Assembly: GCF_003945385.1 (NCBI RefSeq)
Contig: NZ_AP018920.1
Coordinates: 1,426,001 to 1,490,000, forward strand
Length of the DNA: 64,000 bases
Source of the DNA: Pseudonocardia autotrophica
GTDB taxonomy: Bacteria; Actinomycetota; Actinomycetes; Mycobacteriales; Pseudonocardiaceae
Reading direction: 5' to 3'
The notes beneath the pieces are model-generated. The model was not told the origin of the DNA and searched no databases. It saw only the letters and a program-made list of their open reading frames with translations. The translations under genes were made by a program, and so were the position numbers. Of the stretch, positions 33,196 through 41,976 are shown piece by piece (position 1 is the stretch's first letter; each line of letters opens with the position of its first letter).

Positions 33196-34064
33196 GCACC
33201 GCAGACACCGCAGATACCGGGTCCGCGGTCGTCCTCGACGGCACCGGGCTCGCCCGGTCGATCCGCGAGCGGGTCGCCGCCGGGGCGGCGGAGCTGATCG
33301 GGGTGGGTGTCGCACCCCGGCTGGCCGTGGTCGTGGCCACCGACGACGAGGGCGCCGGCTGGTACGTCCGGTCGTTGTCCGGCGCCGCCCGGCGGGTCGG
33401 CATCGCCTGCGACGTCGTCGAGCTCGGCGCGGACGCCGATCCCGAGACGATCCGGCACACCCTGCTCCGGCTCAGCGGCGACGACACGGTGCACGGGATC
33501 ATCCTGCAGACCCCGTTGCCCGACGGCGTGCGGGTGGAGGACCTCGCCGCCGACATCGCCGCGGAGAAGGACGTCGACGGGGCCAATCCGCTCTCGGCCG
33601 GGCGGCTCGCCGCGGGCCTGCCCGCCTACCCGCCGGCGACCGCCGCCGCGGTACTGGACCTGCTCGACCACCACGGCATCGCGCTGGCCGGTCGCAGTGC
33701 GGTCGTCGTCGGGCGGTCGCTGGTGGTCGGGAAACCGACCGCGCAGCTGCTGCTGCAGCGCGACGCGACGGTCTCGATCTGCCACCGGCACACCAAGGAC
33801 CTCGCGCAGCACACCCGTGAGGCCGACGTGCTCGTGGTGGCGGTGGGCCGGATCGGGCTGGTGCGCGCCGAGCACGTCGCACCCGGCGCGATCGTCGTCG
33901 ACGTCGGGACCAACACGGCACCCGACGGCAGCCTGGCCGGGGACGTCGACGGCGGCGTCGCGGCCGTGGCGGGCGGCCTCACCCCGGTGCCGGGCGGGGT
34001 CGGCCCGGTGACCACGGCGCTGCTGCTCGAACACACCGTGCGCTCGGCGCGGTCGCACGGCTGA
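33192..34064 (+). CDS. folD: FolD-like methylene-THF dehydrogenase, cyclohydrolase lysine missing
   Basis: A 290-residue FolD homologue. The NAD(P)-binding block GRSLVVGKPTAQLLLQRDATV, the folate-site glutamine in LQTPLP (Q106), EKDVDG (127-130) and TPVPGGVGPVTTALLLEHT are all in place. The conserved Y-V-x-x-K motif instead reads Y-V-R-S-L (58-62). In studied FolD enzymes that lysine is central to cyclohydrolase activity, so this protein may be a dehydrogenase only. The overlapping FchA-type gene would supply the missing step. It is probably a second, catabolic copy. Confidence 0.85.
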   Translation: MSTADTADTGSAVVLDGTGLARSIRERVAAGAAELIGVGVAPRLAVVVATDDEGAGWYVRSLSGAARRVGIACDVVELGADADPETIRHTLLRLSGDDTVHGIILQTPLPDGVRVEDLAADIAAEKDVDGANPLSAGRLAAGLPAYPPATAAAVLDLLDHHGIALAGRSAVVVGRSLVVGKPTAQLLLQRDATVSICHRHTKDLAQHTREADVLVVAVGRIGLVRAEHVAPGAIVVDVGTNTAPDGSLAGDVDGGVAAVAGGLTPVPGGVGPVTTALLLEHTVRSARSHG

Positions 34065-34079
34065 GCGGTGCGACCGCGC

Positions 34080-34745
34080 TCAGACGACCGCGCGGATCGC
34101 CTTCTCGAAGCCGATCACGTGGTCCCGGGCCCGCTGCTCCGCCTCGTCGGCCCGCCGGTCGCCGATGGCACGCAGCAGCCCCGAGTGCTCGCCGACGTGC
34201 TGGTCGAAGTGCGACATCCGGTCCAGGAACAGGCAGAAGATCCTGGTCGCCAGGTTGTCGTAGCGGATCAGGGTGTCCTCGAGGTGCGGGTTCGCGGCGG
34301 CGGTGTAGATCGCGCGGTGCACGTGCAGATCCCAGCGCATCAGCGCGTCCCGGTCGAGCGTGCGGACGTCGATCTCGTCGATCGTGTCGGCCAGCGCGAC
34401 GAGCTCGCTCAGTGCCGCGGTGCCGGAGGACTCGGCGGCCCGGCGGGCGGCGAGCGGCTCGAGCTGGACCCGGATCTCGGAGATGTAGGCGAGATCGGTG
34501 ATGTCGACGGCGGTCGCGAACGTCCCGCGGCGCGGGTAGGAGATCACCAGCCGGTCGATCTCGAGCCGCTTGAGCGCCTCCCGGACGGGCGTGCGGCCGA
34601 CCTCGAGGGACCGGGCGAGTGCGACGTCGTCGATCGCGGTCATCGGCGGGATGTCGAGCATGATCAGCCGGTCCCGGATCGCGGTGTAGGCCTTGTCGGC
34701 CAGGGAGGCGTACTCCGGCTCACTGGTATCGGGCAGAGCGGTCAC
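34080..34745 (-). CDS. GntR/FCD-family regulator 2 of the methylglycine island
   Basis: A 221-residue FadR-type regulator paralogous to the one at 17938-18630: they share [17 protein letters not shown], GRTPVREAL and [14 protein letters not shown] blocks, and similar FCD domains (here HRAIYTAAANPHLE, HSGLLRAI). The GTG at 34745 is the likely start; the longer frame begins inside the divergent control region. A TTGATATATCAG operator lies 67 bp upstream, before purU, so it may regulate itself and purU. Near-identical recognition helices suggest both proteins read the same palindrome. Confidence 0.88.
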   Translation of the reverse strand: MTALPDTSEPEYASLADKAYTAIRDRLIMLDIPPMTAIDDVALARSLEVGRTPVREALKRLEIDRLVISYPRRGTFATAVDITDLAYISEIRVQLEPLAARRAAESSGTAALSELVALADTIDEIDVRTLDRDALMRWDLHVHRAIYTAAANPHLEDTLIRYDNLATRIFCLFLDRMSHFDQHVGEHSGLLRAIGDRRADEAEQRARDHVIGFEKAIRAVV

Positions 34746-34811
34746 TACCGCATGGTAACCCGGCACACCGACGTAACAGTGGAGCGTCAACCCGCCGGGT
34801 TGTCGCGGTGA

Positions 34812-34823
34812 TTGATATATCAG
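34812..34823. promoter_or_regulatory. Island operator before purU
   Basis: TTGATATATCAG matches the palindrome TTGATATATCAA at 11 of 12 positions, with the core TGATATATCA symmetric. It lies 18 bp before the purU GTG and between divergent gntR2 and purU. Possible -35 TTGTCG at 34800-34805; the -10 is unclear. Confidence 0.65.
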
Positions 34824-34840
34824 TAGTCGAGGAGACTCCC

Positions 34841-35689
34841 GTGAGCCGTTCTTTCGTCCTGATCCTGAGCTGCCCCAACCGCACCGGCATCGTGCGCGCG
34901 GTCAGCGCCTTCCTCTTCGAGCACGGCTGTGACATCGGGGAGTACCAGCAGTTCGACGACCCGGTCCGGGGCAGGCTGTACCTGCGCACCCGGGTCGTCG
35001 CGCCGGACGGCGCCGACCTCGGGACGCTGTCGCGCGAGTTCGAGGCGGTCGCCACCGAGTTCGGCATGGACTTCGGCTTCTCCGACGGATCCCCGGCCCG
35101 GATCCTGGTGATGGTGTCCCGGCTCGGCCACTGCCTCAACGACCTGATCTTCCGCTGGCGGGCCGGGAGTCTGGGTGCCGACATCGTCGGGGTGGTCTCC
35201 AACCACACCGATCTGCGCCCGATGGCCGACGCCGCCGGCCTGCCGTTCGTGCACATCCCGGTCACCCCGGAGACGAAGCCCGACGCCGAGGCGCAGCTGT
35301 TGCGCACGGTCGACGAGCTCGACGCCGAGCTCGTCGTGCTCGCCCGCTACATGCAGGTGCTCTCGGACGAGACCTGCAAGGCACTGCACGGCCGGGCGAT
35401 CAACATCCACCACTCGTTCCTGCCCGGCTTCAAGGGGGCCCGGCCCTACCACCAGGCGTACGACCGTGGGGTCAAGCTGGTCGGGGCGACCGCGCACTAC
35501 GTCACCCCGGACCTGGACGAGGGGCCGATCATCGAGCAGGAGGTGATCCGGATCGACCACACCTACGTGCCGTCGTCGCTGCAGACGGTCGGCCGGGACG
35601 CCGAGGCGCTGGCGCTGTCGCGTGCGGTGCGCTGGCACTGCGAGCGCCGGGTGCTGCTGTCCGGCGGGAGCACCGTCGTCTTCCGCTGA
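34841..35689 (+). CDS. purU: Formyltetrahydrofolate deformylase
   Basis: A 282-residue enzyme that hydrolyses 10-formyl-THF to formate and THF. An N-terminal ACT domain (LILSCPNRTGIVRAVSAFL) precedes a formyltransferase-like domain with NIHHSFLPGFKGARPYHQAY and ATAHYVTPDLDEGPIIEQ. The start is the GTG at 34841 (GGAG upstream). In this island it would recycle THF when methylene-THF from methyl groups exceeds biosynthetic need. It stands alone under its own operator. Confidence 0.95.
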   Translation: MSRSFVLILSCPNRTGIVRAVSAFLFEHGCDIGEYQQFDDPVRGRLYLRTRVVAPDGADLGTLSREFEAVATEFGMDFGFSDGSPARILVMVSRLGHCLNDLIFRWRAGSLGADIVGVVSNHTDLRPMADAAGLPFVHIPVTPETKPDAEAQLLRTVDELDAELVVLARYMQVLSDETCKALHGRAINIHHSFLPGFKGARPYHQAYDRGVKLVGATAHYVTPDLDEGPIIEQEVIRIDHTYVPSSLQTVGRDAEALALSRAVRWHCERRVLLSGGSTVVFR

Positions 35690-35693
35690 ACGG

Positions 35694-35743
35694 GGTCGAG
35701 CGTTGCAGGACGGTGAAGGGGAAGGCCGTCCTGCAACGCTCGA
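35694..35743. terminator. Bidirectional terminator, 19-bp perfect stem
   Basis: Arms at 35694-35712 and 35725-35743 pair perfectly around a 12-base loop, between the convergent purU and Rieske oxygenase genes. Confidence 0.85.
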
Positions 35744-35752
35744 CGGTTCGGG

Positions 35753-36898
35753 TCAGCCGATGTGGCCGCGGACCCAGTCGTGGAACTCGCCGATGTGGTG
35801 CTCGCTGGGGACCAGGACGCCGCCCTTCTGATACGACCAGGAGTCCATGCCGAGTTGGCAGCGTTCGCAGGCGTCGAAGTCCTGTTGGTTGACGCGGTGG
35901 AACAGTTCGACGGAGTGGTCGATGTCGGTGCCGGAGTCGATGACCTGGGGTAGGTAGAGCCAGTCGCAGTGGACGAGGGTGCGGTCGGGTGCGAGGGGGA
36001 ACATCCGGTGGAACACGACGTGGTCGGGGACGAGGTTGATGAAGACCTGGGGTCGGACGGTGATGGCGTAGTAGCGGCGGTCCTGGTCGTGGGTGACGCC
36101 GGGGATGCGGGGCAGGCCTGCTGAGCCGTCGATGGTGAATCCTTCGACGTCGTTGCCGAAGGCGGCGCCGTGGCCGACGAAGTACTGGGCGGCGAGGCCG
36201 TCGGCGAACTCGGGGAGTACTTCGGTGAGTTCGGGGTGGATCGTGGCGCAGTGGTAGCACTCCATGAAGTTCTCGACGATCTGTTTCCAGTTCGCGGCGA
36301 CGTCGTAGGTGATGCGGCGGCCGAGGCGGAGGTTGGCGATGTCGTAGCCGACGATGGCGTCGGGTGATCCGAGTCGGGTGGTGACGTCGGCGATGACGGT
36401 GTCGTCGAACGAGGGTGGGGTTTCGGCGAGGCAGAGCCAGATGTAGCCGAGCCATTCGCGGGTGTGTACCCGGTGCAGGCTGTAGTCGGTTTTGTCGATG
36501 TCGGGCATCGCGTTGAGGTTGGGGGCGGCGATGAGTGAGCCGTCGAGGTCGTAGGTCCAGGCGTGGTAGGGGCATTGGAAGGAGCGTCGGACCTCGCCCT
36601 TGTCCTGGGTGCAGAGTCGGGCGCCGCGGTGTCGGCAGATGTTGAGGTGGGCGGCGATCCGGCCGTCGCGGCGGCGGGTGATGATGACGCTTTCCCGTCC
36701 GATCTGGACGGTTTCGTACTGGCCGGGTCGTTCGAGGTCGGTGGCGAGTACGGCGCAGAACCAGCCGGTGTGGAAGATCCGGTCCTGCTCGGCGCGGAAG
36801 ATCTGCGGATCGGTGTAGTAATGGCCGGCCAGGGTCTCGCGCAGGCTCTCCGGCAGACCCTGGTCCTCGGCAGGGGTGGAGAGCTCACCGGTTGTCAT
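35753..36898 (-). CDS. Rieske non-haem iron oxygenase, probable glycine betaine / quaternary amine demethylase
   Basis: A 381-residue oxygenase subunit. Rieske ligands are C88-x-H90 and C109-x-x-H112. Mononuclear iron ligands are H216, H221 and probably D342. The acid before Y-H that links the two centres is Glu (E213 in NFMECYHC) rather than the Asp of aromatic dioxygenases; to my knowledge quaternary-amine oxygenases such as CntA also have Glu here. It is divergent from the BCCT gene, with betaine catabolism downstream in the island, which supports glycine betaine demethylation to dimethylglycine plus formaldehyde. Carnitine or stachydrine are alternatives. Codon use in its middle differs from neighbours. 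Confidence 0.82.
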   Translation of the reverse strand: MTTGELSTPAEDQGLPESLRETLAGHYYTDPQIFRAEQDRIFHTGWFCAVLATDLERPGQYETVQIGRESVIITRRRDGRIAAHLNICRHRGARLCTQDKGEVRRSFQCPYHAWTYDLDGSLIAAPNLNAMPDIDKTDYSLHRVHTREWLGYIWLCLAETPPSFDDTVIADVTTRLGSPDAIVGYDIANLRLGRRITYDVAANWKQIVENFMECYHCATIHPELTEVLPEFADGLAAQYFVGHGAAFGNDVEGFTIDGSAGLPRIPGVTHDQDRRYYAITVRPQVFINLVPDHVVFHRMFPLAPDRTLVHCDWLYLPQVIDSGTDIDHSVELFHRVNQQDFDACERCQLGMDSWSYQKGGVLVPSEHHIGEFHDWVRGHIG

Positions 36899-37029
36899 AG
36901 CACTGCTCCTCGGGAAGGCGATGGGGGTGCTGCCCCGCGCGGTCGTCGTCCGCTGCCGGGGACCTGGTCACGGAAGGCTTCCGGTGGCTTCGAAGGGGCA
37001 CCGTGTGTTCGGCCAGCCTTGACCGAACT

Positions 37030-37063
37030 GGTGACCCACAATACGGTCCCTAGATATATTAGT
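37030..37063. promoter_or_regulatory. Rieske/BCCT divergent control region with degenerate operator
   Basis: CTAGATATATTAG at 37051-37063 matches the island palindrome at about 9 of 12 positions and keeps the GATATAT core. Upstream, TTGACC (about 37020-37025), 17 bp, then TACGGT (about 37043) form a plausible promoter reading toward the BCCT gene, placing the operator just after the -10. The remaining gap 36899-37121 shows nothing else. Confidence 0.5.
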
Positions 37064-37121
37064 CGAGTATCTGATGGCGGCCGGTGTTCCGCGTGCCGCC
37101 CCGATCAGAGGTGGACCACTC

Positions 37122-38903
37122 ATGACGCAGGTGGAACCGTGTACGGATTCCGGCTCTGCCGGATCCGATGAGGGTCGGTCGCGCACCGACTGGACGATCT
37201 TCGGGGTGGGCGCGGCACTCGCGCTGCTGTTCGTGGTCTGGGGGATGGCCGCCCCCGACAGCCTCGCTGCGACCGCCGAGACGATGCTCGAGGGCCTGAT
37301 GCGCGGCGGCGGATGGGGGTTCGTCCTCGCCGCGACAGCGTTCGTGGCGTTCGCACTGTTCCTGGCGTTCAGCCGGTTCGGCCGGATCAAACTCGGCACC
37401 GACGACGAACAACCCGAGTTCCGCACCGTGTCCTGGATCGCGATGATGTTCTCCGCCGGGATGGGCATCGGACTGATGTTCTTCGGCGTCACCGAACCCC
37501 TGTCGTTCTTCACCACCTCGACCCCACCCGGCGCCGCCGAACCCGGCACCACCGAAGCCATGCAGGTCGCCATGGCCACATCGCTGTTCCACTGGACCCT
37601 GCACCCCTGGGCCATCTACGCCGTGGTCGGACTGGCCATCGCCTACTCGACCTTCCGCAAGGGCCGCCGCCAACTGATCAGCCAGGCCTTCATCCCCCTG
37701 ATCGGACACCGCGCCGCCGAAGGCCCCATCGGCAAGGCCATCGACATCCTCGCGATCTTCGCGACCCTGTTCGGATCCGCCGCCTCACTGGGCCTGGGCG
37801 CCTACCAGATCGGCGGCGGCATGCAGACCGTCGGCTGGTCCGACGGCCCCGTCGGCCCCGGCACCCTGGCCGCGATCATCGTCGTACTCACCGCCGCCTT
37901 CGTGCTCTCCGCGGTCTCCGGCGTCGCCCGCGGCATCCAATGGCTGTCCAACACCAACATGGTCCTGGCCGGCGTACTGGCCCTGTTCGTGTTCGTCGCC
38001 GGCCCCACCGTGATCATCCTCGACCTCATCCCCACCTCGATCGGCGCCTACTTCGCCCAGTTCTTCGACATGGTCGGCCGCACCGAAGCCGTCGGCGGCG
38101 AACCCATGCTCGACTGGCTCTCCGACTGGACGATCTTCTACTGGGCCTGGTGGATCTCCTGGACCCCGTTCGTCGGCATGTTCCTCGCCCGCATCTCCCG
38201 CGGCCGCACCATCCGCGAATTCGTCGGCGGCGTCATCCTCGCCCCCTCACTGGTCTCCCTGGTCTGGTTCTGCATCTTCGGCGGCACCGCCATCACCCAG
38301 TCCCAGCAAGGCACCCAGTTCTCCGACGACTCCAACGTCCAGCTCTTCCAGATGCTCGACGCCTACCCCCTGGCCACCGCCAGCGGCATCCTGGTCATGA
38401 TCCTGGTCGGCATCTTCTTCGTCTCCGGCGCCGACGCCGCCTCCATCGTGATGGGAACCCTGTCCCAACGCGGCACCATCGAACCCAGCCGCTGGATCGT
38501 CATCTTCTGGGGCGCGGTCATGGGCGCCGTCGCCGTACTCATGCTGCTCACCGGCGGCGAGAACGCACTCGACGGCATCCAGAACCTCACCATCCTGGTC
38601 GCCGCCCCCTTCGTCATCATCATGGTCCTGCTCTGCTTGGCACTGTTCCGCGATCTACGCCGCGATCCGCTGGTGCTGCGCAGCATCAAGGGGGCTGCGG
38701 TGATCGAACAGGCCGTGGACTGGGCGACCGACCGGCACGGCGACGACTTCTTCGTCAAGGTCGGCGCCTTCCCGAAGGACGGCTCCGACGACGAGCAGCC
38801 GGAGACGACGGAGGGAGCCGGGGCCGGCGGTGCGGATGCCGGTTCGATTCCCGGTGCGGACGGGGACGGCGTTCCGGACCGTTCCACCGCCTTCCGGGGC
38901 TGA
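37122..38903 (+). CDS. BCCT-family betaine/choline/carnitine transporter
   Basis: A 593-residue, 12-helix secondary carrier. GMGIGLMFFGVTEPLSFF carries the Gly-rich helix-1 segment, and YWAWWISWTPFVGMFLARIS is the tryptophan-rich BCCT signature that builds the cation site for trimethylammonium groups. ATG start at 37122. A hydrophilic 60-residue tail may sense osmolarity or simply be a linker. It is divergent from the Rieske oxygenase, so the pair should import and demethylate betaine. The middle (about 37330-38640) uses GAA, CAA and C-ending codons unlike flanking genes. Confidence 0.92.
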   Translation: MTQVEPCTDSGSAGSDEGRSRTDWTIFGVGAALALLFVVWGMAAPDSLAATAETMLEGLMRGGGWGFVLAATAFVAFALFLAFSRFGRIKLGTDDEQPEFRTVSWIAMMFSAGMGIGLMFFGVTEPLSFFTTSTPPGAAEPGTTEAMQVAMATSLFHWTLHPWAIYAVVGLAIAYSTFRKGRRQLISQAFIPLIGHRAAEGPIGKAIDILAIFATLFGSAASLGLGAYQIGGGMQTVGWSDGPVGPGTLAAIIVVLTAAFVLSAVSGVARGIQWLSNTNMVLAGVLALFVFVAGPTVIILDLIPTSIGAYFAQFFDMVGRTEAVGGEPMLDWLSDWTIFYWAWWISWTPFVGMFLARISRGRTIREFVGGVILAPSLVSLVWFCIFGGTAITQSQQGTQFSDDSNVQLFQMLDAYPLATASGILVMILVGIFFVSGADAASIVMGTLSQRGTIEPSRWIVIFWGAVMGAVAVLMLLTGGENALDGIQNLTILVAAPFVIIMVLLCLALFRDLRRDPLVLRSIKGAAVIEQAVDWATDRHGDDFFVKVGAFPKDGSDDEQPETTEGAGAGGADAGSIPGADGDGVPDRSTAFRG

Positions 38904-38924
38904 CCGGATCCCGGGTGCCCCGCG

Positions 38925-39062
38925 GGGGCGCCCGGGGATCGGGACGCCGGGGATCGGGGCGCGGGGGACTGGATGCCGGTGACTGGGGCGCCGGGGGTCG
39001 GGATGCCGGGGACTGGGATCAGGCCGGCTCGGGATCGGGCCCGGCCCGGGATCAGGCCGGCT
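38925..39062. repeat. GC-rich degenerate direct repeats between BCCT and pncA genes
   Basis: Repeated variants of GGGGATCGGGACGCCGG and GGGATCAGGCCGGCTCGGG fill nearly the whole 148-bp gap between convergent genes. No coding potential. Confidence 0.65.
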
Positions 39063-39624
39063 CGGGCCCCACCAGCGTCACACCGCTCGCGCGCAGCTGC
39101 GCGAGGGCCTGCTCCACCGTCGCCGGGGACACCCCCGCGCAGTGGCCGAGCAGCACCCTGGTCGTGAGGCCGAGCCGGGCCGCGTCCAGCGCGGTCGCCC
39201 GGACGCAGTGGTCGGTGGCCAGCCCCACGACGTCCACCTCGGTGACGCCGCGCTCGTCCAGCCAGCCGGCCAGCGGCACCCCCGACTCGTTGTCGCTCGC
39301 TCCCTCGAACCCGGAGTAGGCGCTGGTGTAGGCGCCCTTGTCGAAGACGCACTCGATCGGTGCCACGTCCAGCAGCGGATGGAACGAGGCGCCCGGTGTC
39401 CCGGCCCGGCAGTGCGGTGGCCACGAGTCGACGAAGTCCGGGGTGTCGCTGAAGTGCGGGCCCGGATCGACGTGCACGTCACGCGTCGCGACGACGTGCG
39501 AATAGTCGCCGTCGCGGGCCAGCGGGCCGATCCGGGCGGCGACCGCGGCGCCGCCGTCGACGGCCAGCGCGCCGCCCTCGCAGAAGTCGTTCTGGACGTC
39601 GACGACGATCAGGGCGCGTGCCAT
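39052..39624 (-). CDS. pncA: Nicotinamidase
   Basis: A 190-residue cysteine hydrolase turning nicotinamide to nicotinate for NAD salvage; this family also activates pyrazinamide. The general-base Asp is in IVVDVQNDF, metal ligands in DVHVDPGPHF, and the nucleophile in DHCVRATALDA. The start is the ATG at 39624, one base inside the pncB stop (TGATG), so the two salvage genes are translated together. Confidence 0.93.
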   Translation of the reverse strand: MARALIVVDVQNDFCEGGALAVDGGAAVAARIGPLARDGDYSHVVATRDVHVDPGPHFSDTPDFVDSWPPHCRAGTPGASFHPLLDVAPIECVFDKGAYTSAYSGFEGASDNESGVPLAGWLDERGVTEVDVVGLATDHCVRATALDAARLGLTTRVLLGHCAGVSPATVEQALAQLRASGVTLVGPEPA

Positions 39625-40925
39625 CAGGACTCCGTCACGAAGGTGGTCGGGATCGCGGGCTCCCCGCGGGACAGCTTCAGGCCCTCCCACGGTACGGCGA
39701 CCAGCGCCGCCCGCAGCCGCTCGCGCGAGTCCTCCAGGGGTGCCGCGGCGTCCGGGGTGAGCTCGCCCCCGCGGACCAGTGGCACCGGGAGCTCCCGGTC
39801 GTGCGGCCCGGTGGCGGGCGGGCCGCCGTGCGGGAACACGATCTCCTCGACCGCGGTCCCGGTGGGCTTGTAGCGGCGCAGCGCGGACTTCCGCCCGCCC
39901 CGGGACTCCTTGGACGTCGACCGCTTGCTGACCGGCCGCCCGTCCACCTCGACGAGCTTGTAGACCATGCCGGCGGTCGGCGCCCCGGATCCGGTGACCA
40001 GCGACGTCCCCACCCCGTAGGAGTCCACCGGCTCGGCCCGCAGCGAGGCGATCGCGTACTCGTCGAGATCACCGGAGAGTACGATCCGGGTGCCGGTCGC
40101 GCCCAGCGCGTCGAGCTGCTCGCGGGCCTGGTGGGCCATCTCGCCCAGGTCACCGGAGTCGATCCGGACCGCACCGAGCCCGGTCCCGGCCACCTCGACG
40201 GCGTTCGCGATGCCGGTGCGGATGTCGTAGGTGTCGACGAGCAGGGTGGTGCCGGTGCCCAGCGCGGCGACCTGGCTGCGGAACGCGGCCCGCTCGTCGT
40301 CGTGCAGCAGTACCCAGGCGTGCGCGGCGGTGCCCGCGGTCGGGATGCCGTAGCGGCGGCCGGCGGCCAGGTTCGACGTGGTGGCGAAGCCGGCCAGGTA
40401 GGCGGCCCGCGCCGCGGCGACGGCCGCCTCCTCGTGGGTACGCCGGGAGCCCATCTCGATCAGCGGCCGCCCGGCCGACGCGGTCACCATCCGGGCGGCG
40501 GCCGAGGCGATCGCGCAGTCGTGGTTGTAGATCGACAGGGCCAGGGTCTCCAGGATCACCGCGTCGGCGAAGGTGCCGGTGACGGTCAGCACGGGGGAGC
40601 CGGGGAAGTACAGCTCGCCCTCCGGGTAGCCGTCGACGTCGCCGGTGAACCGGTAGTCGCGCAACCAGTCCAGCGTCGCCGGGTCCACCACCTGGGCCAA
40701 CGCCGCCAGCTCGGCCTCGCCGAACCGGAAGCGTTCCAGTGCCGCCAGCAGCCGGCCGGTCCCGGCGACGACGCCGTAGCGGCGGCCGTCGGGGAGCCTG
40801 CGGGCGAACAGCTCGAACACGCACGCCCGGTCGGCGGTGCCGTCGGCGAGCGCGGCGGCCACCATCGTGAGCTCGTATCGGTCGGTCAGGAGAGCGGTGC
40901 TGCCCTCCGGGACGGGGCCGGTCAT
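39624..40925 (-). CDS. pncB: Nicotinate phosphoribosyltransferase
   Basis: A 433-residue enzyme making nicotinate mononucleotide, directly after PncA in the salvage route. It opens with [13 protein letters not shown], and has SRRTHEEAA with the conserved phospho-histidine region, [12 protein letters not shown], and the late KRST/YK block. It heads the pncB-pncA operon and is divergent from clpS, a common actinobacterial arrangement. Confidence 0.94.
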   Translation of the reverse strand: MTGPVPEGSTALLTDRYELTMVAAALADGTADRACVFELFARRLPDGRRYGVVAGTGRLLAALERFRFGEAELAALAQVVDPATLDWLRDYRFTGDVDGYPEGELYFPGSPVLTVTGTFADAVILETLALSIYNHDCAIASAAARMVTASAGRPLIEMGSRRTHEEAAVAAARAAYLAGFATTSNLAAGRRYGIPTAGTAAHAWVLLHDDERAAFRSQVAALGTGTTLLVDTYDIRTGIANAVEVAGTGLGAVRIDSGDLGEMAHQAREQLDALGATGTRIVLSGDLDEYAIASLRAEPVDSYGVGTSLVTGSGAPTAGMVYKLVEVDGRPVSKRSTSKESRGGRKSALRRYKPTGTAVEEIVFPHGGPPATGPHDRELPVPLVRGGELTPDAAAPLEDSRERLRAALVAVPWEGLKLSRGEPAIPTTFVTES

Positions 40926-40963
40926 GGGTGGGAGCCTATGCCCGTTGTGTCACCATGGGGCGC

Positions 40964-41272
40964 ATGACCGCGCCGTCCCCGTCGCCCACCGAGCAGGTCT
41001 CGCCGGACGTCGACCCGGATGTCGACGACGCCGCCTCCCCCGACACCCCGTGGCAGGCCATCGTGTGGAACGACCCGGTCAACCTCATGTCGTACGTCAC
41101 GTACGTGCTGCAGAAGGTCTTCCACTATCCCGAGCCCAAGGCGAACGCGCTGATGCTCGACGTCCACCACAAGGGCCGGGCCGCGGTGTCCTCGGGCGAC
41201 AAGGACACCGTCGAGGGGCACGTCGCGCAGCTGCACGCGGCCGGCCTGTGGGCCACCATGCAGCGCACATGA
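40964..41272 (+). CDS. clpS: ClpS adaptor for N-end-rule proteolysis
   Basis: A 102-residue protein. The core [21 protein letters not shown] carries the N-D-x-x-N segment that binds destabilising N-terminal residues, and a flexible N-terminal tail delivers cargo to Clp ATPases. The start is the ATG at 40964. DUF2017 follows 22 bp later, the usual actinobacterial pair. Confidence 0.95.
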   Translation: MTAPSPSPTEQVSPDVDPDVDDAASPDTPWQAIVWNDPVNLMSYVTYVLQKVFHYPEPKANALMLDVHHKGRAAVSSGDKDTVEGHVAQLHAAGLWATMQRT

Positions 41273-41294
41273 GATCGGCTATGAGGTACCGCAC

Positions 41295-41846
41295 ATGAAC
41301 GGCTGGAAGCGCAGCGGCCGCGGCGAGCGGGTCCGGTACTCCTCCGGGTTCTCCGGCGAGGAGGCGGCCGTGCTGCGCGGCCTGTTCAGCGAGGTCCGGC
41401 AGATGCTCGCCGGCCGCGCCGCACTCGCGCCCACCGACGAGCTCGCCGAGCTGACCGGGATCCGCACCGGCCCGACCACCCGGCCCACCGACCGGGTGCT
41501 GGCCCGGCTGCTCCCCGACTTCACCACCGAGGACTCCGATCTCGCCGGCGGCATGCGGTCGCTGCACGAGCCGGGCCTGATCGAGGCGAAGGACGCCGCG
41601 GCGGAGACCGTGCTCGACACGCTGCCCGAGGCGGGGGGCCGGATCGAGCTCACCACCGGGCAGGCCGACTCCTGGCTGGCCGCGCTGAACGACGTCCGGC
41701 TGGCACTGGGCACCGCGCTCGACGTGAGCGAGGAGATGCCCGAGCAGTTGCCCGACGACGATCCCCGGGCCCAGCACCTCGGCGTCTACCACTGGCTGAC
41801 GTTCGTCCAGGACTCGTTGGTCCGGGTCCGGCTCAAGGCGCTGTAG
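41295..41846 (+). CDS. DUF2017 protein
   Basis: A 183-residue protein typical of the gene after clpS in actinobacteria. It is largely helical and begins with a basic KRSGRGERVRYSSGF segment; EELLRPLF-like and LGVYHWLTFVQDSLV blocks recur in the family. A role with ClpS/Clp protease is suggested only by conserved neighbourhood. Confidence 0.85.
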   Translation: MNGWKRSGRGERVRYSSGFSGEEAAVLRGLFSEVRQMLAGRAALAPTDELAELTGIRTGPTTRPTDRVLARLLPDFTTEDSDLAGGMRSLHEPGLIEAKDAAAETVLDTLPEAGGRIELTTGQADSWLAALNDVRLALGTALDVSEEMPEQLPDDDPRAQHLGVYHWLTFVQDSLVRVRLKAL

Positions 41847-41976
41847 CCGACCAGGCACCGCCCCGGAGAGCACCGGGCCGGAAACCGCGGTGGTGAACCC
41901 GGTGTCGGTACCGACGGCGAGCACCACGAGCTCGGCGGCGGTCGGCTCCCGGAGCAGGCACTGGCGCGGCCGGTCG

